64,000 nt of DNA, from positions 37,147,965 through 37,211,964 of the forward strand of contig CM026557.1 of NCBI GenBank assembly GCA_015143295.1. Direction: 5' to 3'. The notes below the pieces were generated by a model. That model was not told the DNA's origin, made no database searches, and saw nothing but the letters and a program-made list of their open reading frames with translations. Positions 46,191 through 57,664 of the stretch are shown here, piece after piece. This stretch comes from Tetracentron sinense (lineage: Eukaryota; Streptophyta; Magnoliopsida; Trochodendrales; Trochodendraceae). The position numbers were made by a program, and so were the translations under genes. The stretch's first letter is position 1. Every line of letters begins with the position of its first letter.

Positions 46191-48336
46191 ATAGTATCCA
46201 AGTATGGATTCCGGCCGCCTCGGCGCCCATATCGGGCATACGGCCTCCGATTCGCTCGAAACCAACTCAAACACTTAGGATGTTTTGAAATACACATATT
46301 AGAAGAAACGGGATCGAAATCTGGCCCCCGGTTTGGAAATGGTTGGACGATGTAGGTTTAGGCCAATGTATAGTATCCAAGTATGGATTTCGGCCGTCTC
46401 GGTGCCCATATCGGGCATACAGCCTCGGATTCACTCGAAACCAACTCAAACACTAAGGATGTATTAAAATACACGCATTAGAAGAAACGGGATTGAAATC
46501 CGGCCCCCGGTTTGGAAGTGGTGAGACGATGTAGGTTTAGGCCAATGTATAGTATCCAAGTATGGATTTCGACCGTCTCGGTGCCCATCTCGGGCATACG
46601 GCCTCTGATTCACTCGAAACCAATTCAAACACTTAGACTGTATTGAAATACATGCGTTAGAAGAAACGGAATCGAAATTTGGCCCCCGGTTTGGAAATGG
46701 TGGGACAATGTAGGTTTAGGCCAATGTATAGTATCCAAGTATGAATTTCGGCCGTCTCAATGCCTATTTCGGGCATACGGTCTCCAATTTGCTCAAAATC
46801 AATTCAAACACTTAGGATGTATTGAAATACATGCATTAGAAAAAAGGGGATCGAAATCCGGCCCCTGGTTTGAAAATGGTGGGACGATGTAGGTTTAGGT
46901 CAATGTATAGTATCCAAGTATGGATTTCGGCCGTCTCGGTGCCCATATCGGCATACGGCCTCGGATTCGCTCAAACCAATTCAAACACTTAGGATGTATT
47001 AAAATACACGCATTAGAAGAAACGGGGTCGAAATCCGGCCCCCGGTTTGGAAATGGTGGGACGATATATGTTTAGGCCAATATATAGTATCCAAGTATAG
47101 ATTTTGGCCGTCTCGGTGCCCATATCGGGCATACGGCCTCCGATTCGCTTGAAATCAATTCAAACACTTAGGATGTATTGAAATACACACGTTAGAAGAA
47201 ACAGGATCAAATCCGGCCCTCGGTTTGAAAATGGTGGGACGATATAGGTTTAGGCCAATGTATAGTATTCAAGTATGAATTTCGACCGTCTCAGTCTCCA
47301 TATCGGGCATACGGCTTCGGATTCGCTCGAAACCATTTCAAACACTTAGGATGTATTGAAATACACACGTTAGAAGAAACGGGATCGAAATCCGGCCCCC
47401 GGTTTGGAAATGGTGGGACGATGTAGGTTTAGGCCAATGTATAGTATCCAAGTATGGATTCCGGCTGCCTCGGTGCTCATATCGGGCATACGGCCTCGGA
47501 TTCGCTCGAAACCAACTCAAACACTTAGACTGTATTGAAATACACGCGTTAGAAGAAACGGAATCGAAATTTGGCCCCCGGTTTGGAAATGGTGGGACAA
47601 TGTAGGTTTAGGCCAATGTATAGTATCCAAGTATGAATTTCGGCCGTCTCGGTGCCCATATCGGGCATACGGCATCGGATTCACTCGAAACCAACTCAAA
47701 CACTTAGGATGTATGGAAATACACGCATTAGAATAAACGGGATCGAAATCCAGCCCCCGGTTTCGAAATGGTGGGACGATGTAGGTTTAGGCCAATGTAT
47801 AGTATCCAAGTATGGATTTCGGCCGTCTCAGTGCCCATATCGGGAATACGGCATCAGATTCGTTCGAAACCAACTCAAACACTTAAGATGTATTGAAATA
47901 CACCGCGTTAGAAAAAATGGTATCGAAATCCGGCCCCCGTTTTGGAAATTGTGGGACGATGTAGGTTTAGGCAAATGTATAGTATCCAAGTATGGATTTC
48001 GGCCATCTCAGTGACTATATCGGGCATACGGCCTCGGATTTGCTCGTAACCAATTCAAACACTTAGGATGTATTTAAATACATGTGTTAGAAGAAACGGG
48101 ATCGAAATCCGACCCCCGGTTTGGAAATGGTGAGACGATGTAGGTTTAGGCCAATGTATAGTATCCAAGTATGGATTTCGGCCGTCTTGGTGCCCATATC
48201 GAGCATACAGCCTCAGATTCGCTCGAAACCAATTCAAACACTTAGGATGTATTGAAATACACGTGTTAGAAGAAACATGATCGAAATCTGGCCCCCGATT
48301 TGGAATTGGTGGGACGATGTAGGCTTAGGCCAATGA
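46191..48336. repeat. 179-bp satellite-like array, twelve units
   Basis: ATAGTATCCAAG (or a one-base variant) recurs at 46191, 46370, 46549, 46728, 46907, 47084, 47262, 47441, 47620, 47799, 47979 and 48158. Spacing is 177-180 bp. Each unit carries TTTCGGCCGTCTCGGTGCCC, TATCGGGCATACGGCCTC, TCGAAACCAACTCAAACACT and TCCGGCCCCCGGTTTGGAAA. Units differ by scattered point changes only. The array lies in the last intron of the CACTA second gene. Short reading frames in it are repeat shadows. Confidence 0.97.
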
Positions 48337-48789
48337 ACTAAACTTCTTTGTTTAATCCATTAACTATGAAATATTTACGATTGTTTTTTTATTTGTAAAT
48401 TTTTGATGAAATTGATAAATTTTATCATTTTTCTATTCTAATAGTAAATTGTATTTTCTTATTTTTGTAGGAGGGTGCGGCAGCACGCATCTGTTAGGGG
48501 CAGCAGGAGCGCAGTAGTCGGAAGGACCTACTTGGCAGCCATAGCAGATTTTTTATTTTAGACTTGAGACATTTTTTTGGACATGTATATATGTATATAT
48601 TGACGGATATTTTAGAGGGTTTTTTAAGGGATTGTGATGTACATGAATTTATATGTTTGATGAATTATATTTTGGTGTTTAGAACTTTTGTAGATAATTT
48701 AAATTTTTTTATATTTTTCTTACAGGTACAATTAATACAGATAAAAAAAATTTTATTTCAAAAAATATAATTGTTTTTTGAAATTTCCG

Positions 48790-49263
48790 ATTAGTTGAGG
48801 CGGTTTAACCGCCTTTATAGAGTCATAATTGCTACGGCGTTTTTTATTGTGCCATTATAGGTTGGACATACAATGGCGTTTATGTTGTGCCATTATAGAT
48901 TCACTATATAACGGTGGTTTAATTATGCTGTTACATATCGATTTTCTACGATGGTTTATATTGTGCCGTTATAGGTTGCATATACCACGACGGTTTAGAT
49001 GTGCCGTTATATATCGTGTTGTTACGGCGGTTTATATAGTGCCGTTATAAGTTTACTATATAGCGGCGGAAATCAAAAATGCTGCTATAAGCCCTATATA
49101 TAGCTGCGCAACTAATAACCACCGTTACAAAACGCCATTATATCCGTTGCGACAAGACTTATGACGACACTTTAAGAAACCGTCGTTACAGTCGTGTAAT
49201 GACGATTTAGTTAGGTATTGCGGTGGATTTTAGCTGCCACAATAAACCTTGAATTTTGTAGTG
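48790..49263 (+). repeat. 3' subterminal and terminal repeats of CACTA B
   Basis: Repeated words GGCGGTTTA, GTGCCGTTATAG, TACGGCGGTTTATA and AACCACCGTTACAA lead to the terminal TTTTGTAGTG. Confidence 0.85.
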
Positions 49264-49910
49264 AGATTCTACACTATGCTAAGTTCCTCAAAGACTTATG
49301 CACAATCAAGATGCGTACACAAGCACCTAAGGATCCATTTCAAGCTGAAAAAGCCATTGCGTTCAAATTAAAGGATCTTGAAAGCCCTACCGTTCAGTGC
49401 ATCATAGGAAACGATTTTAGTTGTATGACTTTGCTAGTCATAGGAGCTAGTGTGAATCTCCTAACTTTTTAAGTCTATCAGCCGTTAGGCTTAAAAGATA
49501 TACAACCTACGGGGGTCATTCCAAAGCCACCGGTTGGTGTTGGTTGAGATCGATTTTATCGATCATTTCTTTGTAGACTGATGACCCACTCAGTGTCTAT
49601 GTGCTTCATTTTGTTTCGGGGTGCTTTTATGTACCCTCGTTGTGTTTGGCTGAAGACGTTAAACTTAGCGCTGTCGGAAAGGCAATTCTGAGATTCATGA
49701 GTCGCATGATTATCTTGCACTATTTTTTAGGTTGTACGGTTCTCATTACTTCTGCAGATTATCTGATACCTACCAATGTACAATTTTCTGCCAAGCTAGA
49801 ATACCCTTCCTCAAATTTTGCATCTTGTAGTCCTTATTCATATCTTTTTGTACTGGTCATTAGCACCGAGGACAATGCTATCTTTTGTTTGGGGGTGGGT
49901 ATTTTCCAAA
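49264..49910 (+). pseudogene. Ty3/gypsy gag-protease remnant and PPT, right of the CACTA
   Basis: From 49267 the frame reads YAKFLKDLCTIK, then CIIGNDFSC and GASVNLL, the conserved gag/protease junction of plant gypsy elements. The Asp expected before GA in the protease active site is replaced here (VIGAS), so it could not be active. The frame ends at 49470. There is no recognisable reverse transcriptase or integrase. At 49868-49908 AGGACAATGCTATC and TTTGGGGGTGGG resemble the 3' polypurine region of such elements, so most of pol is deleted. Confidence 0.65.
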
Positions 49911-51713
49911 ACTCATGTTTTCCTAAAAAAAATAATTGTTTCATTTTGCTAACTCTTTGGAGCTTTAGAGACTGTGAAAGCTTCTGGCCTGTCCCATAGG
50001 CCGCCTACGAGGTAGAACTCTAGGTTTTTTGGGTAGATTATCTAGGTTTATTTTCATCTTAATTTTTACTTTTCTAGCACTTTCAAAATGTTTTCAAGTA
50101 CCTTTACAATGATGAGACAAAACTAACCGTTAGTCTACTTATTGAAAATGATGTCATCTTTTGAAGTGCATGTTAGCTCTTAATTCAGTTGTACTACTTT
50201 GGATTTAAACACTTAGGAAACTCAGATTCGGCAGAAAATTACACAAAATCAACATCAGAGTCATCCTAAGTTCAGATTCACTAGAGATCTAAGAAGAATA
50301 TTTGTGGAGACCTAACTTAGTGAGCTTTTGAGCATTTCATCATTTCCATAGGTTATACAAACATTATGAGTCACAAGTTGACTCACAATTTATTCTAGCC
50401 TCCACGTCTTCCCTTGAGAGATCTCATTAATTCTTGATTTGATCATTAAAGTTAGAACGACATCAAATATTGGATTATTACAACAAAACTTTCTCTGTAT
50501 CCATTCAAGACATAGGACATGAGTGTGCAACCATAGAAAGTGATTTAGGCCATGTTTGTAACCTTCCAAACTTTTTAGCTGACCTTAATTTTGCATCTTT
50601 AGAAACTCTTTTTGAGCCTTTAATGAAAACTTGTTCTTGTTAACCCAGTAATCAAAAATCCAATCCAGATAAGAAGTATGGCTCACGGCCCTATTTTTTA
50701 GAAAGATAAAAGAGTGATTGGTATGGATACACCAGGAAAGATAGAAATTGAGAAATGAAAGAAAAACCAAATGAGTTTAAGCTGAAAAAAATTGAAAAGA
50801 AAATATGGATATAAAAAAGGTAGAAAGCTGAAAAAGAATTGACCTGCCTAAAAAAAAGATCAAAAGAATGGAAAAAAATGAAAGAAAAAAGATTTAGTGT
50901 TACACCTTTAGGAAAAGTTATAAAGAACAACGAGATATCCTCTTAGAACTTTGAATCCCTATGACCCCTTATTTTTCTAAACCTATCCCAAGCCTCATTA
51001 CAACCTAGTGAAGTCCTACTTGGTTCTGGGTTAGCACAATCATATAATGTGGAGATGGAGAAAGAGAAACTATAGAGTTTGATCTGAGGTTCCGAGTGAA
51101 TATTTCTATCATGAGATCGTCTGATTTTCTAACGTCCTCCTTTCTAGAAATATATGTGAGATATTTGTCTGTTTTCATCAACATATCTCCTCACATATAA
51201 CTCAAGAAAAAAGATAAAAAAATCATTTCTGAGTGATTCACTTCTGAGTGGTATTCTAGTGAGAATTGAGGTCAAGACATACAATCTTACAGGTGATCTG
51301 AAAGTCTTTATTGCCAGATAATGATGATGTTGAGCACACATACACGTTGAGTCTAATTTTTCTTTGTGTTGAGAGTCCATCTGTATTCTTACTGCAATTC
51401 ACTGACTAAGTTCTAACTTATAAATAGTTTTACATTCTTTAAATAATTTGATAAAAGGATTTTTCTCTTAGTAGGCCAAAAACAATATGTAGCATGTGTC
51501 AAGCTCTTTTAAGCTCTATTTTTCGCACTGATTGCCAATGACTGACAATATGCTGTTTGGGAGTGGTGATATTCGCTTAAAGTGCTTATTTTCACTATTA
51601 TCTTTTGAGGCGTTGACAAACTCTACTATGTAAACTTTCAATTTGACAAACTTTTCTAAGTAAGGGTTCCCTCCATTGCATAACACATATTTCTGGTAAA
51701 AATGGTACTGTGA
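49911..51713. other. 3' non-coding part of gypsy remnant
   Basis: A-rich and T-rich stretches (50690-50910) without a recognised domain. No matching LTR pair was identified by eye. Confidence 0.35.
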
Positions 51714-51718
51714 GCATT

Positions 51719-54113
51719 GGATTTTCCAACCCACTTTCACAATTATATGTTTTGACTTGAGTCGCCACCTATTCATTCTTAGGGATAGGTCCCGGGTATT
51801 TGTTTGTTTGGATAAGGCAAATGGTCTTTACAGAGTTAGGGTAAGCGGTTCGATTAAGTCTTGGGGAAGGTATTAGGCACCCCAAGACCTCCGTTTTATA
51901 ACGGTTACCTACTTCATAAACTTAAGCCAATTATAATCTCAAAGTTTAATTAAAATGTCCAAAGTTTTTAAGTGAGTGCTAATCCAAGAAAAATAGAAAG
52001 CTAGATGGCTAGGGTCGAACCCGAGTTGAGTTGCCTACGTACTCACATGGTGAGATCAGACCGAGCGTAGTTCTGGCACATGAGCCCGTGCCGAGGCTAG
52101 GGGGGAGTGTGTGTGTGCATAGGATGGTCAAAGGGTCTAGCCTAGAAGGCTATGGTTTAGTTGACCGGGGAGGTCAAGTGCACAAGTGTTAAGTCTAACC
52201 ACGGTTAGAGGGTATTTATCCATGGTAAGATGAGCTAACCAAAGCTAAAGAGGTCCTACAAGTCTCTTTTGGTCTTTTTGTATTTTTTATATTTTTTGAG
52301 ATTTTTGGGGATATTTGAATGTTTTTTATATTTTGGTTATATTTGAATGTTTTTGGTGTTTTAAGATTTTATCATGTTTTTGGTATTTTGAGATTTTATC
52401 ATGTTTTTGAATTTTCATATAGGTAAGGTTTTGACAAACTTAACTAAAGTCAAATTTAGTCCAAGAGTTTGGCTAAAAGATTATAGTTTAAGACATAAAG
52501 AGGGATGTGCCTTATGAATAGTAAATGGTCTATTACCAACACCTATTTTGTTGGATTGATGTTGATAATAGATCAAATACCATTGTCTTTAGTATGAAAC
52601 ATTTTTAAGAATGTCCTCTTTAAGTCCTTACACCATCATTTATCTTAAGTCCTTAAACCATCACCTACCCATTCAACATAGAACATGAAGGAAAAATAAA
52701 GAAATGAAAGAAAATGAAAACTCATCCTCTCCCTTTTAAGGTGGTTCATTTACACCATTATTAATGATGTAATGTTGCTCTAAAGAATGTTAGGGAGGGG
52801 ATGAGCTTTCACAAAAAATTCTAGAAAGAGGACTAGAATCTCAAAAGAAAACAAAATGAAAAAGAGAGGTATAGCTTTAGCTTCCACTCTCTATGGGCCT
52901 ACCCATATCCACACTTGTGGGTACATAAAAAAGAAGAAAATATGTACATGAAAAGGAAAATAAAAAAGGAGCATCTCCTTGCCTTTGATATGGGGTCCCT
53001 CTACACCATTAGATTGGTGTAGAGAGGCCCAACTATGCTTGAGAAATGAGAGATCAAGAAGAGAGAACCAAATAAAAAAAAAGATAAAAAAGAAGAGAAA
53101 ATGAAAGAAGAAGTGCCTACTCCTCCAAGAATTCTTCTTCAATACTCCAAGGGGTAGAGTTTTAGAATCCACAAAGGAAGAGAGTTAGTGAAGAACTCTA
53201 AGCTTTTAGTCTTAGAATTCTTTCCAAACTCTAAACCTTAGTTTCTTCTCACTTCTTCAAACTCAAGAGAAACACAAGTGGGTGAGAACCTTCTAGGGGT
53301 CTTGAGGGATGGATCTAAGGGGTTAAGGGATTGGTATTTATAGGAAAACTAAGAGGTTGGGTTGTGTCTTTTACATGTGGGATAAAATGAGCTAGTGGGT
53401 AAAGACTTGAGTGTTGTAAGGTGAGTTGATAGATTGAGTGTTGTAAGGAGTGTAAGAGAGTGTAAGAGAGTTGGTGGGTTGAGTGAACTATGAGTTATAT
53501 GAGTATGGGTTGTAGGATATAGGGTGTAAGAGAGTTGGTGGGTTGAGTGAACTATGAGTTATATAGGTATGGGTTGATGTAAGAGAGGTGTAAGAGAGTT
53601 GGTGGGTTGAGTGAACTATGGGTTATATGGGTATGGGTTATAGGATATAGGGTAGGTGGATATGGATATGTGGATTAGGTCTTATGGATCATGGGTTATT
53701 AGTAGATGGGTCATGGGTTATGATTATTGGACTTTGACTATGACATTTGGGCTTGGGCTATGGAAATAGGCTTTGGCTTAGGCAATTGGGTGATTGGGTA
53801 TTTGTGCTTGACTACTTGGGTTGGGTAATAAAATTAGGTAATTGGATTTGATTGAGTTGTTTAGGTATAAGTTTGGTCAAATGGGCTTGGGCCTTGGGTA
53901 TACCTAGGGCTTATTAGGGTTAGGCTAGGGCTACCTAGGGTTTGGGTTTAGGACTACCTAGGGTTAAGCTTAGGGTTAACTAGGGTCTTAACTAGGGTTT
54001 AGTCCTATGGTTAAGGGTTTACCTAGGGTTTGGAACTAGGGTTGATCTAAGGTTTGGACCATAGCTAAATTAATTAACCACGGTTAAGGGGGTGTAAAAA
54101 TAGGGTGCTGATA
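51719..54113 (-). mobile_element. Solo LTR of the gag-only gypsy family, TSD GGTAC
   Basis: 2395 bp, TGTGAGCATT to GGTGCTGATA, flanked by GGTAC (51714-51718 and 54114-54118). It aligns along its length with the LTRs at 9451 and 17504 but is diverged from both. Inside, three near-copies of a unit with GTAAGAGAGTTGGTGGGTTG and ATGGGTT lie at 53455-53650, and TAGGGTT-type words lie at 53910-54050. It is the product of LTR-LTR recombination. Confidence 0.88.
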
Positions 54114-54118
54114 GGTAC

Positions 54119-55435
54119 ATTTGCATGAATTTAACATGTTTCTGAAAGTCTAGATTCAAAGTTGTTTTTATGAACTCTTATTACGCTTTAATGTTTCAGG
54201 ACCCTAGATTAGAAGAATTTCAAGAGCCAGGAAGCCAAAAATAACCATCGAAGCCCCATTATTGAAAGCTAAATAGCCAACATGCTACATCATTTAGAGA
54301 CGGGTCAAGCATAGGCTGAGCTAGTGACTAAAGAAGGCCAAAGAACTAAAAAATATATTTTGAAGAGAAAGTGATTCAATTGATAAATATTCCTTACAAA
54401 ACAAAGAAAGAAGTAAGCTTAATTGGCAAATGCTAGGGGAGATCATGTTAGAGACTAGGGTTCAAAGACCCTTTGCTTTTTTTCTTTTTTTTTTATTTTG
54501 TAATTTTAAAACCCTAACCAATTTCCTCTCTAATTAATCCTAGTCACTCATTCTACTTCTATCCTAACAATCCATTTCAAATCCTTACTTTCCCTCTCTC
54601 ACATGGTAACTCTAATCACACAATATCTTCTCATATTTTCTTTCCTCCTTCAGCTCTCCCTAAATTTTTCATTATGTTAAAACCGTAATCTTTCTCTACA
54701 AAATCCTAACCATCCATCTCTTTTCTATCACCAAACCCTAATCCTAGTCACCAATCTCTTTATAAAAACCCTAGCCCACTTTTTCAACCCTAATCTCTAC
54801 AAAACTCTAGTCAACCTCTAAAAATATTCACCCCTCTCTCTCCCTTATAGATGGTTCCCTCCTCCTAGCTTCTCTTCTCACCTTTATCTCACGTTCTCAC
54901 CCCTACGCCTATGGAAAGAACACATCTCTCTCTCATTTCTCAACCCCTTTTTTTCTCAACCCATTTTCTGTTTAGCCTCTCAACCCCTTCTTAAAAACCT
55001 TCATCGGAACACTTGCAACTATACTTAGTGCGAGTTTCCGGTTTATTGAATTTTTCTTGGATGTAATACGAGTTCAATTCTAGTTGTAAGTGACTTTTCT
55101 TTATTTTAATGCAGTGAGTGTTATTTTTATTTAATGTTTTGATGTCTCTTTTTAATTCAGTTTATTTTATGTTCATGTCATTTAATTAGTAGATTTTAAT
55201 TAAATCTCTCAACTTGTTTTTTTTTTAAATCTCATTGATTCCATCATTCTCGTCCCTCCATTGTTTTACAAATCATTATTCTTTTTGGTTTCTTCTCTAT
55301 ACTAACCTCAAAGTTCACGAGTGAGGATTCGACATCCGACACAATTCCTATACCATTCTCATGTGTTTCAAGGTCTCAGATTAATTAAAGTATTGATAGT
55401 AGGGTGATTTTCTAGACGACGGAAAATACTTACTA
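54119..55435. other. Continuation of gypsy remnant, no gene
   Basis: The left and right flanks of the solo LTR join at GGTAC. The region is pyrimidine-rich at 54500-55000 with repeated AAACCCTAA and AACCCCTT words. No coding domain was found. Confidence 0.35.
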
Positions 55436-55439
55436 TCAA

Positions 55440-55575
55440 TAGTTAATTTATTTAATTTATTTTTTAAAAAAACCAAGGGTAGATGGGTGAACCCTAAGGG
55501 TGGATGAATATTAACCATAGTTAAATAGAGTTAGAAGGGGGACACATGGCAAGAAAATAGGAGCCAAGACGCCCG
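55440..55575. mobile_element. Half of a foldback related to the 4107-4468 MITE
   Basis: It carries only the right arm (AAACCAAGGGTAGATGGGTG, AACCATAGTTAAATAG, GGGACACATGGCAAG). The left arm is missing. Confidence 0.5.
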
Positions 55576-55689
55576 TCCTCATGTCACCGACCGAGGAGGT
55601 GATTAGTTTCCTTAATTTATTTATTCGTAGTAAAAAAAAAAATATCAATCAACCCCACCTACCTCTCGTTCTTTCGTTTTTTTCGTTAT

Positions 55690-56280
55690 AATAGTCAGTC
55701 GAGAGCAATCGATACTGTATGGACTCATAAAAGTTAAAAAGGCCTTCCATGATGTAGAACAAGTGGCAAACGACTTCTTGGAGCAGTAAGATAAGTTTAA
55801 GGAGAGTCGGAAGTCAAAATATGTACCTTAAACTTCAAACAGCTATAACTTTTGATCCGGACATCGCCTCAGAATCCACGAGTACTAAAACGAAGATATC
55901 AATGAGCCCAACATCGTGGTAACCAGCTATGCCGGTTAAGCCCATCGGAAAGCCCAGAAAATACTGTTAAAGGGTCCGAATCTCACTTTTTAGAAAAAAC
56001 TTTCTATTTTTGACAAATTTTGTTTTGGGTCGTTTTAAGGTATTTTGAGTCCGTTTTTGTTTTAGAAAGTCTTAAATAGTTCTTTTAAAACTTTTGGTAG
56101 AGTTTGGGTAAATTTAGGATTTTTACTATTTTTAGTAATTTTTACTATGTCGGGAATTAGGGTTTTTAGGAGTATATAAATACTCTTGTAAGCAATTGCA
56201 ACATAGTTTTTATCAATGGAATTTCGAATTTCTCTATTTTCCTTATGAATTCAAGGTTCCTTGTGGATTCAAGAGTTATT
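55690..56280 (+). repeat. LTR-like fragment with TATA box
   Basis: GTATATAAATACTC at 56172-56185 is followed by TTGCAACATAGTTTTTATCAA and TTCAAGAGTTATTCGAG, a U3/R layout frequent in plant LTRs. Neither end nor TSD was defined. Confidence 0.45.
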
Positions 56281-57120
56281 CGAGTTGAAGAAGGTGTTCT
56301 TCTTCTTTTTTTACAAATTTCACTACGTTATTCCATAAAGACAAAAAATAATAATTGTTTTTCCTACTGACAAGTTCTATCATGTTAGTAGCAGGGTTCA
56401 TTCTCTCTTGACAAAAGACCATCTTCACACATACAGGACCATAGATTTTTAGATAAACACTGGGTGGATTTCTTTCATGATCAGTGATTAAACTGTAGCA
56501 AGCCAAAAGCCACCTATAGGAAGTGACCCCAATAAAGTACAAAAAAGACAAAAGATGGGGCAATGTCAAAAGCCTCCATCCCATGCCCTACACTACAAGT
56601 TGCAAGACACACTACTTTAAGAGAAGCTGAAATTTCATGAAAAGCTGATTACCCAATTACTATATATGTGTGCTGCTAAATCCTGGATTCCTGTTAGGTG
56701 GGTAACCATGTGGGGTCACCATTATTTCCCCCTTTTTGCTTTATGGGAATGAAGCTGCATCAGTTTTATTTCTACTAGTCTAATGCCTATTTGTTTTCAT
56801 TTTCCCCTATCACCGAATTCAGTGCTCTTTTTTACCATCCCCTTAACCCTCTTTGGCCTAACCTTAAAAAAAAAAAAAAAAAAAATCTGCAGATTAGTTA
56901 AGTGTCTTCACTTAACTGATTTAAGGGCACAAAAAGAACTGTTTCCAAACACATCCTAGATCATGAATGGTAAGAGAAGAAAGAAGAATAGCTATAGCTA
57001 TGCATGAGAGGCTCAAATCCAAGAGTAGATTTAACTACAAGAAGTAAACATGAAGATAGAAATAAATATGGTTGCTTACATATGATTTGAACTCTAGTTC
57101 TAGAAGATTATCACAAAAGT
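56281..57120. other. 3' flank of the VQ gene
   Basis: It holds a 102-codon minus-strand frame at 56276-56584 with no recognised family, and a run of 20 A at 56866-56885. No supported gene. Confidence 0.4.
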
Positions 57121-57543
57121 TTAAACTGCACCATGGCTTCTGAAGACATCCATCTGAGGAGATTCATAATATAGATTGGACGACAAGAACCCCGTAAAAT
57201 TCTCTAGCATGTGAGGAGGATCAAACACATGATCATCAAAGGACTCAAAAACAGAATCATCTGAGCATCTGCTGGGTAACTTGTGACAAGGGTCCAACCT
57301 AGGAATCTCTTGTAAATGATCACCATCGGCGAGCTTCATTCGTCGATCGGGAACCGTCTGAAAACCATCAATCTCGAAGAATTTAGAGTCTCTCCCAGTG
57401 AGTTCTTGCACCAGAGCTCTGAACTCTGAAGCACTGGTCTTCACCTTCATGGGGGTTGAGATGTACACAACTTTGATTGGTTTTTTCTTTGATATGGCTT
57501 GTGATCTAGTGTCCCTTCTTTGATGAACACATAGTTTATCCAT
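57121..57543 (-). CDS. VQ-motif protein, SIB1/SIB2-like
   Basis: A single-exon gene of 140 codons. VQ proteins are small plant regulators that bind WRKY transcription factors through the VQ motif, acting mostly in defence and stress signalling. The SIB subgroup was first found binding plastid sigma factor and can act in nucleus and chloroplast. Visible features: a basic N-terminus (residues 8-23), the block KKKPIKVVYISTPMKVKTSA (18-37) typical of SIB-like members, and the VQ motif FRALVQELTG (41-50) with V45, Q46, L48, T49 and G50. The acidic, aromatic C-terminal tail has DDSVFESFDDHVFDPP and ENFTGFLSSN. The ATG at 57543 gives the expected length for the group. A TATA-like box lies 108 bp upstream. 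No break is seen. It is the only gene in the window I consider functional. Confidence 0.93.
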   Translation of the reverse strand: MDKLCVHQRRDTRSQAISKKKPIKVVYISTPMKVKTSASEFRALVQELTGRDSKFFEIDGFQTVPDRRMKLADGDHLQEIPRLDPCHKLPSRCSDDSVFESFDDHVFDPPHMLENFTGFLSSNLYYESPQMDVFRSHGAV

Positions 57544-57650
57544 CTCTAAAGATCAAGAAACTGAAAGGGTATCCAAAAAAGATGATGAGATATTGTATAC
57601 TAATGATCTCTCTGATCTCTTCTACTTGGAAAATCAGGTGTCGGGGAAGG

Positions 57651-57658
57651 TTTTAATA
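57651..57658 (-). promoter_or_regulatory. TATA-like box of the VQ gene
   Basis: On the minus strand TATTAAAA lies about 108 bp before the ATG, leaving a leader of roughly 75-80 bp. No TTGAC W-box was noticed between it and 57900. Confidence 0.5.
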
Positions 57659-57664
57659 GGCGTA

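Larger units (their letters stand above)
41315..48558 (+). pseudogene. CACTA second gene (Transposase_24/Ptta type), broken
   Basis: This is the TNPA-like companion protein, presumed to bind subterminal repeats. Inferred exons: 41315-41628, 41734-41936, 42030-42122, 42211-42317, 42398-42712, 42797-42838 and a last one from 48471. Exon 1 starts MDPTQAQEG and, after a one-base shift in a G run near 41340, gives a proline stretch and IKRGRGKNRSLALHRLPPGV. The conserved domain follows (LADYCGNLARDGHLFRLNVP, then KFDIEPFAEKFILDSLGHKY and DWKAKQC). Later exons give KVPHTSDTKSFARVWHE and a C-terminal coiled-coil-like segment (ERIKVLKESNVEKDQLLAET). Breaks include a stop and frame change near 42050 and TAG at 42422. 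The intron 42839-48470 contains 5.6 kb of mostly tandem DNA. Confidence 0.78.
33100..49263 (+). mobile_element. CACTA/En-Spm transposon, 16.2 kb, TSD AGA
   Basis: It begins CACTACTAAA at 33100 and ends TTTTGTAGTG at 49263, flanked by AGA on both sides (33097-33099 and 49264-49266), the 3-bp TSD expected for CACTA elements. Subterminal regions (33115-33460 and 48790-49255) are full of GGCGGTTT, AACCGCC and TAACGGCGG-like words. Inside, on the plus strand, lie a leader exon with donor at 33639, a TNP2-type transposase gene (37404-40661) and a Ptta-type second gene (41315 to about 48560). Both genes have stops, so the copy is no longer autonomous. Its 5' intron and last intron contain many secondary repeats. 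Confidence 0.93.

Noticed and set aside
46267-48237. Several ~60-codon minus-strand frames with the same sequence (MSWFRVNP...)
   Set aside because: They repeat every 179 bp and are shadows of the satellite-like array.
52891-53172. Identical hydrophobic reading frames at 52891-53172 and 61748-62056
   Set aside because: They are the same piece of LTR in two places. The identity comes from the LTR copy, not from coding selection.
53910-54060. Telomere-like AGGGTTT words
   Set aside because: The words are irregular, with no tandem TTTAGGG array, and they lie inside an LTR whose relatives carry the same sequence.
56276-56584. 102-codon minus-strand frame downstream of the VQ gene
   Set aside because: No family signature and partly overlaps an LTR-like fragment. 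Likely a chance frame.
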